DNA of 64,000 bases from Galactobacter caseinivorans (GTDB lineage: Bacteria > Actinomycetota > Actinomycetes > Actinomycetales > Micrococcaceae): assembly GCF_003640665.1 (NCBI RefSeq), contig NZ_QQXL01000006.1, forward strand, positions 213,005 through 277,004. Direction: 5' to 3'. Shown piece after piece: positions 8,237 through 16,584 of the stretch. The notes under the pieces were generated by a model. That model had not been told where the DNA came from. It made no database searches and was given only the letters and a program-made list of their open reading frames with translations. Position 1 is the stretch's first letter; every line of letters begins with the position of its first letter. A program made the position numbers and the translations under genes.

Positions 8237-11200
8237 TTAGGCCAGGGCCTCCACCAGGGCACGGGCCTTGGTCAGGGCCGCGCTCTTGCCTGGGCGGGCC
8301 GCCAGTTCCGCGAGCCCGGGCCAGTCCGCGGGCATGAGCCCGCGACGAGCAGCCTCCGCCAGGACCGGGGCCAAGTCCAACGCAACATCCAGCACCCCGT
8401 TGAGCCAGCGCGGCGCCTTCTCTTGGCCGGACGCCGCACGGACCGCCTCCGTCAGGATGGGCCACAACGCAGGCAGCAAGCCCGGCAGCTTCGCGAGCGA
8501 ACCGGCCATCCGCGCCGGGCTGAGGGAGTCCGCGTGGAACGCCACGCCGTCGGCCGGATTGAAGAGCAGACGGGCAGCGCCCTGAACCCGTGTGGCACCC
8601 AAGAATCCCTCAGTCACCAGATTCCGGACGGAGCGCCTGGCGCCATCACCCCACTCACCGGGGTAGGCCAGGGTTCCGACGGCGATGGCGCACAGGCCCT
8701 GGGAATAGTCGGTCAGCTCGTCACGGTTCCACGCCTGGCGGGCCAGGAGCCGCCGGGATTCTTGGTCCCAGCCCAGTTCGTCCTTATACGTGTCCGTCTG
8801 CGATCCGTCCGAACCCGGGTCCAGCCGATCCACCCTGCAGCTCAAGTCATGCCCCAAGCGATGAGCGACGTTCGCGCTCACGCGATACCGGTGATCATCC
8901 CCCGGCAGGTCAAGAATCATGGCGGACTTCGAGGAAGAAATGAACCAGGGAGCGTCCACGCCGCTGATCAGCGCCCCATCCTCCAAGACGGGAGGATCCG
9001 CGATGCCCTCAGGCCAGTCCGCGGCGAACCTTTGTGCGTTCACCGCCGGAACGACAGCCACCGACGGCGCGTCGGGCAGGGTCTTCAACGCCTCCCGCGC
9101 CGCGAGAATCGCCTGAGACTTACCGGAACGCGCCGCCAACGCCCTCAGACCCGGCACGGCCAGGTCCGAAGCCTCTGCCGCACCGGAGTGCACGGCGCTC
9201 ACCACGGACGGTGCCAAGCGGCGCATCGCCGCGGCCACCTCCCCTAGATCGCGAGGCATTCGACTGGACGCGGCCGCCCACGCACACAGCTGATCCAGCA
9301 GCGGCCACAGCACCGGGAGCAGCCCGTCCTCTGCCGCATCCACCCAGGACGTGGCCGTGGCGCCGGGCCGCAGCGGAGTGCCTACCCAGTCGATGTACTC
9401 CAGGGACGGCACGCCAGGGCGCAACAGCCCGCGCTCCCACGCCAGCTTGGCCGCATCAAAGTGGACCTCGCGTTCGCCCTGGTCGCTGCGTCGCAGCCCG
9501 GAGAGCAGATTGATGGCCAAACCAGGTGTGAGCGGCGCCTTGCGACGGGCCACTTGCTGCCAGGTGGCCGCCGGCACATTTTCCGGATCTTCGTTGGCCA
9601 GCCAGGCCATGGCGGGCCCCACAGCGTCTCCCCAGCTCGGATAAACGGCCAGGGTCCCCTGCTTCACGATCGAGCCCGCGCCCTTGAGCCGCTGCGTCAC
9701 GCTGCGCAGCGAGGCCGGCACCTCCGCGCCGCTCCACACCCACGCTTCGCGCCGGTGCGCCGGGGTCAGGACCACCTCTTGCACCGGGTCGTCCACATAC
9801 TCCAGCACGACGGCGGCCGCCCGGCTTTCGCTGCGAACCTCGCGATCCCAAGCCATCAACGGCAGATCAAGCGCGGCCAGACGCGCACGCAGTTCCGGCG
9901 CATCGCTGGCCGGCTCCAGCCGGGTCAGCGCCAACACCAGGTCCGCCTCGAAGGCGGCCATCCCTGCCGCCTGCAGCTCCTCCAATCGCGCGGTCAGGTC
10001 CGCCAGGTCCACCCGGAGGTCATCCCAACTTGGCTCCGACAGGATCACCGGGCTCAGGCCAAGATGGCCGGCCACTTGCACGGTTCGGCGGAAATCCAGC
10101 GGATCCAGGTCCGAGTCCGGGTTGGGCGACTTTGAGGCGGCCCAATCGGCCACCTCTTCAAGCCCTGCCCGGTACTCCATCTCTCTGTTCCAGGACAGGG
10201 ATCTCATCAGCCCGCGGACCTGATCCGGGTCAACTCTGGCCATCCGGTTGGCCAGGGATAGGAAGCGCTCCGTCGCCAGATCCGTGACTTCGTGGTTCCC
10301 CCGCAAGAGCGAGGCCGCGACTTCGCTGAGCGCGGCCAGCGTGGGCTCGCCAAAGTCCGTGCGCGGCACGCTCCAGAGCGGCGGTGTGGCCGGCCAAGCG
10401 AACTCTGCGCTCTCCTCGTCCTGAGGCTCCGGGTCTGCCTCTGGATCGTCGAGGAGTCCCCAGGCGCCACGCAGCGACTCCAGCGCCACCGCGACCGGGG
10501 CGTGCTCCTGCCCCCACGGCTCCAGAATCTGCACACATTCCCGCCCCACCTCACCGGCAGGCACTGACCGCTTGCGCAGCGCCGCCACCACGGCCTTGCG
10601 GGCCTTCAGGGTGGCGGCCGCGGTCACCGCCAGCAGCGCCTCGGGAAGGTCAGGGTCCTCCACTGCCAGGATCAGCGGAATACCCAGGGCCTCCACGACC
10701 GGCGCATCCCCCACGCTCAGCGAGGCGATGATCCGGTCGCGGTGTGCCTGCAGTTCCGGCGCCGTCATGACCAGATCGTCGGAGAGCAGTGTTGTCCACA
10801 CCTTTCGATCGGCGGGCCGCACCGCCGTGTCCATGGCGACCAAAGCGGCGTCGAGCACCTCCTGGCGCGGAACCCAACCCCGGCGCATGGCCTCCACCAC
10901 CGCCGTGGCAAACGGCCCCGTGACCTGCACGCCGAGCTGGCCGGTCAGGCGAACATGCTCACTGAATCTGGCGCGCAACACCGCCTCCGGCAACGGTTCC
11001 TTCACCACGTCCCACGGATACACCTTTCCGACCGCATCCAAACGCGCTCCGACATGCGCCCAAAAGTCCTTGGTGTACTCCACCGTGTCCGGAAGATCCA
11101 GGGCGGAATCATGGATACGTTGCAGGATCAACGCCGCGTGACGGCTGGCTCCAAAGGTGGATGAGCGCCCGAAATCTCCCCAGAATCCCTGCAGAAAATC

Positions 11201-11575
11201 GGCCTCTGCCGCGGGGCTCCGAGCGGCCATCAGATCCGCGGTGACCCGCCACGCCTGCTCAACTTCTTCCTGGGGCCTACTGGCATTCGGGTCCTGGTTC
11301 GGGAGCAACAGGAGGGAGGCAACCCGCGCGCCGGGAAGTCCTAACCGCGCGGCATACATCGCCAAAATGTCCGTGTTCTCTAACGTGTTCTCGTCAGGTT
11401 CCTCCACCTCGGAACCCAGCTGATACCAGCCATTGCGAGAGAGCGCCGCCCGCACGATGCGACGCTGCGTGGCGTCCCCCAACGGGAGCGTAGCCACGTC
11501 GGCTGCAGCGCCCGTCCACCCCAATTCCCTCAGAACCACCAGCGCGGCCTTGGCCTCCTGCGACAACTCCCTCAC
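8237..11575 (-). CDS. DUF6493-type large helical-repeat protein, copy 1 (long form, SWIM partner)
   Basis: This 1112-residue protein starts at a GTG that overlaps the stop codon of the SWIM gene (GTGA, 11575-11572), so the two are translationally coupled and probably act together. It is collinear with copy 2: VLRELGWTG, EYTKDFWAH, VLRARFSEHVRLTGQL, EVLDAALVAMD, LSVGDAPVVEALG, EFAWPATPPLW, LGLSPVILSEPSWDDLRVD, LVLALTRLEPASD, LTPGLAINLLSGLRR and AEDGLLPVLWPLLDQLCAW. A C-terminal module (from about residue 845) has ADWPEGIADPPVL and LDLPGDDHRYRV. The final 281 bp (8241-8521) nearly match copy 2 at the DNA level. The protein stops about 13 residues earlier than copy 2, and a 153-bp repeat begins 19 bp beyond the stop. 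It resembles the DUF6493 family; its function is unknown. Confidence 0.9.
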   Translation of the reverse strand: MRELSQEAKAALVVLRELGWTGAAADVATLPLGDATQRRIVRAALSRNGWYQLGSEVEEPDENTLENTDILAMYAARLGLPGARVASLLLLPNQDPNASRPQEEVEQAWRVTADLMAARSPAAEADFLQGFWGDFGRSSTFGASRHAALILQRIHDSALDLPDTVEYTKDFWAHVGARLDAVGKVYPWDVVKEPLPEAVLRARFSEHVRLTGQLGVQVTGPFATAVVEAMRRGWVPRQEVLDAALVAMDTAVRPADRKVWTTLLSDDLVMTAPELQAHRDRIIASLSVGDAPVVEALGIPLILAVEDPDLPEALLAVTAAATLKARKAVVAALRKRSVPAGEVGRECVQILEPWGQEHAPVAVALESLRGAWGLLDDPEADPEPQDEESAEFAWPATPPLWSVPRTDFGEPTLAALSEVAASLLRGNHEVTDLATERFLSLANRMARVDPDQVRGLMRSLSWNREMEYRAGLEEVADWAASKSPNPDSDLDPLDFRRTVQVAGHLGLSPVILSEPSWDDLRVDLADLTARLEELQAAGMAAFEADLVLALTRLEPASDAPELRARLAALDLPLMAWDREVRSESRAAAVVLEYVDDPVQEVVLTPAHRREAWVWSGAEVPASLRSVTQRLKGAGSIVKQGTLAVYPSWGDAVGPAMAWLANEDPENVPAATWQQVARRKAPLTPGLAINLLSGLRRSDQGEREVHFDAAKLAWERGLLRPGVPSLEYIDWVGTPLRPGATATSWVDAAEDGLLPVLWPLLDQLCAWAAASSRMPRDLGEVAAAMRRLAPSVVSAVHSGAAEASDLAVPGLRALAARSGKSQAILAAREALKTLPDAPSVAVVPAVNAQRFAADWPEGIADPPVLEDGALISGVDAPWFISSSKSAMILDLPGDDHRYRVSANVAHRLGHDLSCRVDRLDPGSDGSQTDTYKDELGWDQESRRLLARQAWNRDELTDYSQGLCAIAVGTLAYPGEWGDGARRSVRNLVTEGFLGATRVQGAARLLFNPADGVAFHADSLSPARMAGSLAKLPGLLPALWPILTEAVRAASGQEKAPRWLNGVLDVALDLAPVLAEAARRGLMPADWPGLAELAARPGKSAALTKARALVEALA

Positions 11576-12984
11576 AACTGCACCCTTCCTTCCGTCGCGC
11601 CGCCTGCCGCTCCCACTTCGTCCGCCTCATCCGGGGCGTCCGGCACCGACGGATCCCCGTCCCGCACCAGAATCACGGCCAGCTGATGCTTGCATGGCCC
11701 CCGGTGAGTGCCGTGCTTCAGCACCCACTGGCAGGTGCAGCGCGGCAGCGCGCCGCCCGCCTCGGGGCGCACCCGATACGTCACCCCGGAGCTTTTGACA
11801 TCCCACTCCGCGTCCCGCCCCGGAACCGGGCTCACCGCACCGGCCTCCACGAGCTTGCGCGCGCCCACCAGCCGCGGATTGTCCTTGAGCACCCGATCCG
11901 GATCATCCGGCAGCTCGCGATGGAACCACGCCGCATCGTGCACGTCCCAGCCCACCCGCCCGCTAGCAGCGAGCACGGCGAGCGCACCGCGCACACGGTC
12001 CGGGGAGAGCCCGGATTCCCGGGCGAGTTTGCCCTCATCCAGCACCGGCTCAAAGGCGAGGGACACGCTCACCAGGTCCGCGTCGTCGAGCACCGTTGAA
12101 CTCGCCAGCCCCAGCAACAGCGCGCCCTCGCCCGAGTGCCCGCGCCAGGCCTCCTCGGTGAGGCCAAGGAACAGGGAGCCACCCGGGAGCAACAGCTCGA
12201 CGGCGGCCACGCCGGCGGATCCGTCCGCCGGGCCAAAGGCCCGCAACCCCTGCGCGTGCGTGAGCAGGCGGCGCATGGCGCTGAGGCGATGCAGCCCGTT
12301 GATGTAGACGGCGCCGGGCGACGCTCGCAGCGCCACCCGCAGGCCCGAACGCCCCGGCGTGAGCCAACCGGAGCGGTTCGTGGCGCTCACGGAGGGAAGC
12401 TGGCCGATGAACGCGCGCGCCGCGGCCTGGTTCACCTCAAAGGCCTGGACCATTCCGTGGTGCATTCCGGCGGCGTTGCCGAGCGCGCGGATCCAGCGAT
12501 CCGGCATCTGCACGGGCCTCTCCACGGCGGTCTGGCCGGTGGTGACGGCGCGCAACCCGTCGCTGCCCACGTCCAGGTGCAGTGCCTCTGACCTGCCCAC
12601 GCCGCTGAGCAGGGTCCGCATGCTGGGCCCCACGTCCACATTGGTGGTGCCGTGGCCAATTTCGCCGCCATCCAGCCCGGCCTGCGTCACGTTCAACCGC
12701 GCGTAAACGCCGTTGCAGGCCGAAAACACCTCCGCCCGGAGCCGGTCGCCGTGGGCGGTGAGGACCGGGTCCCGCAGCACGGTGGGCACGTACTTGAAGT
12801 AGCGCGTCGCCGTAATGTCCGCGAGCGTGACCAGCCCGCGGGCCAACACCTGCGGGTGCGTGGCGAAGCCGTGGAAGAAGCTGGGCGAGAGGTCGTTACC
12901 CGCGGGCGTGAGGGCAGGGGCCAGCGCGAGGCCGAGCCCCTCCGAGCTCACGGCCGACTCCCTCACGTAGGTGCGCAGAGACAT
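11572..12984 (-). CDS. SWIM zinc-finger protein heading the array
   Basis: This is a 470-residue protein with an ATG start. The C-terminal region carries a SWIM motif, CxC-x(n)-CxH, seen as RCTCQW followed by GPCKHQLA (about residues 416-434), a zinc-binding fold known in bacteria, archaea and eukaryotes and linked to nucleic-acid or protein binding. The N-terminal 350 residues match no enzyme I recognise, but they look globular (FFHGFATHPQVLARGL, VYINGLHRLSAMRRLL). The acidic tail after the SWIM motif is Asp/Glu/Ala-rich. It is the first gene of the minus-strand array and overlaps copy 1 by 4 nt. SWIM proteins beside DUF6493-like proteins are a recurrent actinobacterial arrangement. Elsewhere SWIM proteins sit with MoxR ATPases and vWA proteins, none of which is visible here. 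Confidence 0.9.
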   Translation of the reverse strand: MSLRTYVRESAVSSEGLGLALAPALTPAGNDLSPSFFHGFATHPQVLARGLVTLADITATRYFKYVPTVLRDPVLTAHGDRLRAEVFSACNGVYARLNVTQAGLDGGEIGHGTTNVDVGPSMRTLLSGVGRSEALHLDVGSDGLRAVTTGQTAVERPVQMPDRWIRALGNAAGMHHGMVQAFEVNQAAARAFIGQLPSVSATNRSGWLTPGRSGLRVALRASPGAVYINGLHRLSAMRRLLTHAQGLRAFGPADGSAGVAAVELLLPGGSLFLGLTEEAWRGHSGEGALLLGLASSTVLDDADLVSVSLAFEPVLDEGKLARESGLSPDRVRGALAVLAASGRVGWDVHDAAWFHRELPDDPDRVLKDNPRLVGARKLVEAGAVSPVPGRDAEWDVKSSGVTYRVRPEAGGALPRCTCQWVLKHGTHRGPCKHQLAVILVRDGDPSVPDAPDEADEVGAAGGATEGRVQL

Positions 12985-13079
12985 GAATCGACCCTAGGTG
13001 ACGTGGCCGACACTTTAAAGCGAACGGCGTGGGCGGGGCCGGGCGGCGGGCGGCGGCGGGCGGCGGGCGGCGGGACCAC

Positions 13080-13232
13080 GGATCCCCCGGGTTTACGAGG
13101 ATCCCCCGTCGGATAGACAAGGGATCTACGAGAACCCGGGGGATCTGCGGAAGCACAGAGGATCTCCACCAGGTTCTGGGCGTACGACCGAACATTGGTC
13201 GGGTACACGGCGAGAACCCGGTGGAAAATGGC
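13080..13232 (+). repeat. 153-bp palindromic repeat element, copy B
   Basis: This has the same ends (GGATCCCCCGGGTTT ... GGTGGAAAATGGC), length and orientation as copies A and C. It is most similar to copy C: both share the internal GTCGGATAGACA loop, GCGGAAGCACAG and a CCGA-7nt-TCGG inner palindrome. The left arms are less perfectly paired than in copy A. It lies about 100 bp upstream of the SWIM gene start, separated from copy C by 63 bp of GGC-rich satellite. Confidence 0.85.
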
Positions 13233-13295
13233 GAGCCACCGGCGCCCCCCTGCCCGACGGCGGGCGGCGGCGGCGGCGGGCGGCGGCGGGGCCAA

Positions 13296-13448
13296 GGATC
13301 CCCCGGGTTTACGAGGATCCCCTGTCGGATAGACAGGGGATCTACGAGAACCCGGGGGATCTGCGGAAGCACAGCGGATCTCCACCAGGTTTTGGGCGTA
13401 CGACCGAACATTGGTCGGGTACACGGCGAGAATCCGGTGGAAAATGGC
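13296..13448 (+). repeat. 153-bp palindromic repeat element, copy C
   Basis: This is the third copy, again 153 bp in the same orientation. It differs from copy B at only a few positions (for example the restored TGTCGGATAGACA loop flanked by CCCC/GGGG). With copy B it forms a tandem pair on the upstream side of the SWIM gene, while copy A is downstream of the SWIM/copy 1 pair. Confidence 0.85.
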
Positions 13449-13605
13449 CCACCCCCTGCCCGACGGCGCGTGGCCGGGGCTGGCGGGGCCGGGTGCCCGA
13501 CGGCGTGCGGCCGGGGCTGGCGGGACGGCGTGCGGCCGGGACTGGCGGGCGGCGGGGCGGCGCGCGGCCGGGGTCGGCGGGCGGCACGGGCCGGCGCACG
13601 CCCCC

Positions 13606-14529
13606 TTAGTACCCCGCCTCCGCGTCCACCACGCCCTCCAGCTCCTCCCCAGCCCCGAAGCGCCGCAGGTTAGAAACGAAGCGCGCGGCCAGCAGCGGCT
13701 GGATCATCTCCAGGGTGTCCGCCACATGCGGCGTGATCAGCGCGCGCGGCTCCTCCCAGAGCGGGTGCCCGTCCGGCAGCGGCTCGGGGTCGGTGACGTC
13801 CAGCCCGGCGCCCAGAATGCGGCCCGCGCGCAGCGCCTGCACCAGCGCGTCCGTGTCCACCAGGCCGCCGCGCGCGATGTTCACGAACGCCGCCCCAGAC
13901 GTCATCAGCCCAAACTGCTCCGCGCCGAACATGGCGCGCGTGCCGGGAGTGAGTGCGGCGGCGACCACCACGACGTCCGCGTGCGGCAGCAGCGAGTCCA
14001 GTTCCGCGGCAGGAACTGTGTTCCTTGCCCCGGCCGCCGGGGCGTCCGTGCGCCGCACCACGTCAACGTTCATGCGGAAGCCGTTGAGCAGGCGCACGAT
14101 CTCCAGCCCCACCCCACCGGCCCCCACCACCACGGCATTGAGCCCGAACAGCGACGTCCCATAGGACGGCCCCCAGCTGCGGGCGGCGCCGCGCTCCTTG
14201 AGCCCGCGCAAGATCGCGAGCGTGAGCGCCAGCGCGTGCTCCGCCACCGGCTCCGCGTAGGCGCCCTTGGCGCTGGTCCACTGCAGCTCCGGGTGCGCGG
14301 CGAGCGCACCCTTGTACGCCTCGATCCCGGCGGTGGGCAGTTGCACCCAACGGATCGACGGCGTGCGCTCAAGCACCTGGGCCAGCCCCGCGGCGTCGTT
14401 CTGGTGGTCAAGAACCAGCGCCTCCGGCGACTTCTCCAAGCTCACTAACTGGCCGCCACCCTCCGCGATCGCGTCGAAGAGGAACTGATTCTGCGTGCCA
14501 TAGACGGCGACGCGCGGCGCAGGTGACAT
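13606..14529 (-). CDS. D-isomer-specific 2-hydroxyacid dehydrogenase family protein
   Basis: This 307-residue cytoplasmic oxidoreductase has an ATG start. It has the NAD-binding Rossmann motif VVGAGGVGLEI (about residues 130-140) and the three family catalytic positions: Arg in NIARGGLVD, Glu in DPEPLPDGHPLW and His in ITPHVAD. The family reduces 2-oxoacids or oxidises D-2-hydroxyacids with NAD(P)H. It is the last gene of a four-gene minus-strand operon (MatC-type carrier, CaiB-type CoA-transferase, hydratase, dehydrogenase), 45 nt after the hydratase, so it probably handles a hydroxy- or oxo-acid of the same pathway. The substrate cannot be read from the sequence. Length is normal for the family. 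Confidence 0.9.
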   Translation of the reverse strand: MSPAPRVAVYGTQNQFLFDAIAEGGGQLVSLEKSPEALVLDHQNDAAGLAQVLERTPSIRWVQLPTAGIEAYKGALAAHPELQWTSAKGAYAEPVAEHALALTLAILRGLKERGAARSWGPSYGTSLFGLNAVVVGAGGVGLEIVRLLNGFRMNVDVVRRTDAPAAGARNTVPAAELDSLLPHADVVVVAAALTPGTRAMFGAEQFGLMTSGAAFVNIARGGLVDTDALVQALRAGRILGAGLDVTDPEPLPDGHPLWEEPRALITPHVADTLEMIQPLLAARFVSNLRRFGAGEELEGVVDAEAGY

Positions 14530-14574
14530 GGTGATTCTTCCCGTCGGGGACGTGGGCTTCTGATGGCACCCTAG

Positions 14575-15351
14575 TCACTGACGGCGCCAGGTGAACTGTG
14601 GCGATTCCTTCCGCGCAAAGGCGTCGGTTCCGAGCGCCAGGTCCTCGGACCCCGCCAGCGCGGCCCAGTACCGGGCAAAGTTGCCGTCCGGGCCTGCGCT
14701 GATGGGCTCCTCGGCCAGCAGGCACCCGACCGCCGCCTGGGTGAAGTCGGAGCGGTCCCGCAGCCGCGCGCACCACCCGGCCGCAGCGGCGTCGAACTCT
14801 GAGGCAGGGACGACCTGGGTGACCAGCCCCCAGGCCTCCGCCCGAGCGGAACTGACCTCATCCCCGGTGAAGAGCAGGTACCGGGCGCGGTCCAGCCCCA
14901 CGCGGCGGGCCAGCAATCGCACGCCGGGCTCCGGCAGGATCAGCCCCAGCTTGGCGGGGGTGATGGCCACCCGCACGTCCTGGGCTGCCAGGCTCATGTC
15001 TGCGGACGCCGCGAGCTGCCACGCCCCGCCCATGCACACCCCTCGCAGCAGCGCGAGCGTGGGCACCCGCACCCGCGCCAACGCACGACAGGCGGCGGTG
15101 AGTAGCCCACCATCCGGCGCTCCGAGCAGGGCCTCCTCAAGGTGATCTATCGCCACGCCGGCGCTGAAATCCGCGCCATGCCCGCGCACCGCGAGCACCC
15201 GCACAGCCGGGTCCGCGTCGAGGCGCTCACAGTCGCGAATGAGCGCGCGCAGCGTCGCGGGCGTGAGCGCGTTGCGCCGCCCGGGATCGTTGATGGTGAC
15301 GGTGGCAATACCCTGCTCGACGACGCTGGTGAGAGTAGGTGCCTGGCTCAC
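14575..15351 (-). CDS. Enoyl-CoA hydratase/isomerase family protein
   Basis: This is a 258-residue crotonase-fold protein. The oxyanion-hole segments are GADFSAGVAIDHL (about residues 59-71) and CMGGAWQLAASAD (about 105-117), and the acidic active-site region is ILPEPGVRLLARRVG. These enzymes hydrate or isomerise acyl-CoA thioesters in the cytoplasm. The GTG start overlaps the stop of the CoA-transferase (GTGA, 15351-15348), showing coupled translation. Together with that transferase it suggests that an unsaturated or branched organic acid is activated to its CoA ester and then hydrated. One canonical catalytic Glu is not obvious, so isomerase or lyase activity is possible. Confidence 0.87.
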   Translation of the reverse strand: MSQAPTLTSVVEQGIATVTINDPGRRNALTPATLRALIRDCERLDADPAVRVLAVRGHGADFSAGVAIDHLEEALLGAPDGGLLTAACRALARVRVPTLALLRGVCMGGAWQLAASADMSLAAQDVRVAITPAKLGLILPEPGVRLLARRVGLDRARYLLFTGDEVSSARAEAWGLVTQVVPASEFDAAAAGWCARLRDRSDFTQAAVGCLLAEEPISAGPDGNFARYWAALAGSEDLALGTDAFARKESPQFTWRRQ

Positions 15352-16520
15352 GATTCCTCCCGCTTGGCTAGGGCGGCCAGGACCGCGTCGGTGTCCTGGC
15401 CCAGCAGCGGCGGTGCGGACCTCACGGCCAGCGGCGTGCCATCCACGCTGAGTTGGCTGCGCACTACCGGCACGTCGCCGCGTGTCTGTGAGGACGCCCC
15501 GACCACCAGGCCAAGGGCCTTGGCCTGTTCGGTGGCGAAGAGTTGCACGTAGTCAAGGACTGGCCCGCACGGGATGCCGCGGCCGGAGAGCTCCGCAATC
15601 CAGTGCTCGGCGGGGCGCTCCCGGAGGGCCGCGCTGAGCAGGGGGAGCAGAGCGGCCCGGTGCACGGTGCGCGCCTCCCCCGTGGCGAAGCGTGCGTCGC
15701 GAACCAGTTCCTCGCGCCCCACCGCCTGGCAGAGCTCCTCCCAATGTCGCTGCGTTGAGGCCGCAAGGACCATCGACTCGGTGGCGGTGGGAAAGAGGCC
15801 GTAGGGCGTGATGCTGGGGTGGTCGTTGCCATGGGGCACGGCCGCCTCTCCGGTCACGATCGCCGACTGGCCCTGGAAGACGGACAGTGCGGCCGCCGTC
15901 TCGAACAGCGAGGTGGAAACCCGCCGAGCCTCCCCGCCGCGCTCGCGCCCCACGAGCAGCGCCACGGCACCGAGGGCCGCGCTCAACCCGGACGTGATGT
16001 CCACGATGGGCAGTCCCACGCGGTACGTCTTGGCTGGGTTCCCGGACACCCCCGGCTCCCCCTGGGCCCCCGTGACGGAGGTGATGCCACCCACCGCCTG
16101 AATCACCTGATCCAGGCCGGGTAGTTCCCGCCATGGCCCGGTCTGCCCATAGGCATTGATCTCCACGTGGATCAGCTCCGGGTTTAACTCGCGCAGGCGC
16201 TCCGGGCCGTAGCCCATGGCCGCGAGCGTGCCGAACTTGAAGTTCTCTACTAAGAGGTCCGCGGTGGCGAGCAGTGCGTCAAGAACGGCCCGGCCGGCGT
16301 CGGTATAGAGGTCAATCACCACGGAGCGCTTGGAGCGATTGACTGAGTCAAAGTAGAGGCTGTTTCCCTGGTGGAACGGCGGCCAGGAGCGCGAGGGATC
16401 CCCCTTGGGGGTCTCGAGTTTGATCACCTCCGCACCCAGATCCGCCAGCAACGAGGTGGCGTAGGGCCCGGCAAGGGCACGGCTGAGGTCTATGACGCGG
16501 ATGCCGTCGAGGGGAAGCAT
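15348..16520 (-). CDS. CaiB/BaiF-type (family III) CoA-transferase
   Basis: This 390-residue protein starts at an ATG preceded by AGGAGAG, favoured over more distal starts because the fold begins at LDGIRVIDLSRALAGPYAT. Family signatures are GAEVIKLE, the RSKRSVVIDL segment, LVENFKFGTL, NPELIHVEINAYGQTGPW, and the GLDQVIQAVGG region that carries the active-site Asp in this family. Family III enzymes move CoA between carboxylic acids. It lies between a dicarboxylate carrier and a hydratase, so the likely role is activation of an imported dicarboxylate or related acid. Candidates include itaconate-, mesaconate- or citramalate-like acids, but the sequence does not decide. Confidence 0.92.
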   Translation of the reverse strand: MLPLDGIRVIDLSRALAGPYATSLLADLGAEVIKLETPKGDPSRSWPPFHQGNSLYFDSVNRSKRSVVIDLYTDAGRAVLDALLATADLLVENFKFGTLAAMGYGPERLRELNPELIHVEINAYGQTGPWRELPGLDQVIQAVGGITSVTGAQGEPGVSGNPAKTYRVGLPIVDITSGLSAALGAVALLVGRERGGEARRVSTSLFETAAALSVFQGQSAIVTGEAAVPHGNDHPSITPYGLFPTATESMVLAASTQRHWEELCQAVGREELVRDARFATGEARTVHRAALLPLLSAALRERPAEHWIAELSGRGIPCGPVLDYVQLFATEQAKALGLVVGASSQTRGDVPVVRSQLSVDGTPLAVRSAPPLLGQDTDAVLAALAKREES

Positions 16521-16584
16521 GGTCTCTCCTAACAAGCGAAGGGTAGAACCGAAAAGTGAGGGTGGGCGCGGCCACATGACGCGG

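Larger units (their letters stand above)
12985..13605. other. Gene-free 620-bp region with two 153-bp repeats and GC satellite DNA
   Basis: No credible gene lies between the SWIM start and the stop of the dehydrogenase. The region holds two copies of the 153-bp palindromic repeat separated by GGC/GCGGGC satellite DNA (about 13040-13078 and 13258-13295). A third GC-rich stretch (13449-13600) is built from variants of GCCCGACGGCG, GGCCGGGGCTGGCGG and GTGCGGCCGGG. Any promoter of the SWIM operon must lie between about 12985 and 13080. I could not identify -35/-10 boxes with confidence. Confidence 0.8.

Noticed and set aside
8065..13448. The 153-bp repeats as insertion sequences
   Set aside because: They are too short, lack a transposase ORF and clear target-site duplications; non-autonomous repeat is the most that can be said.
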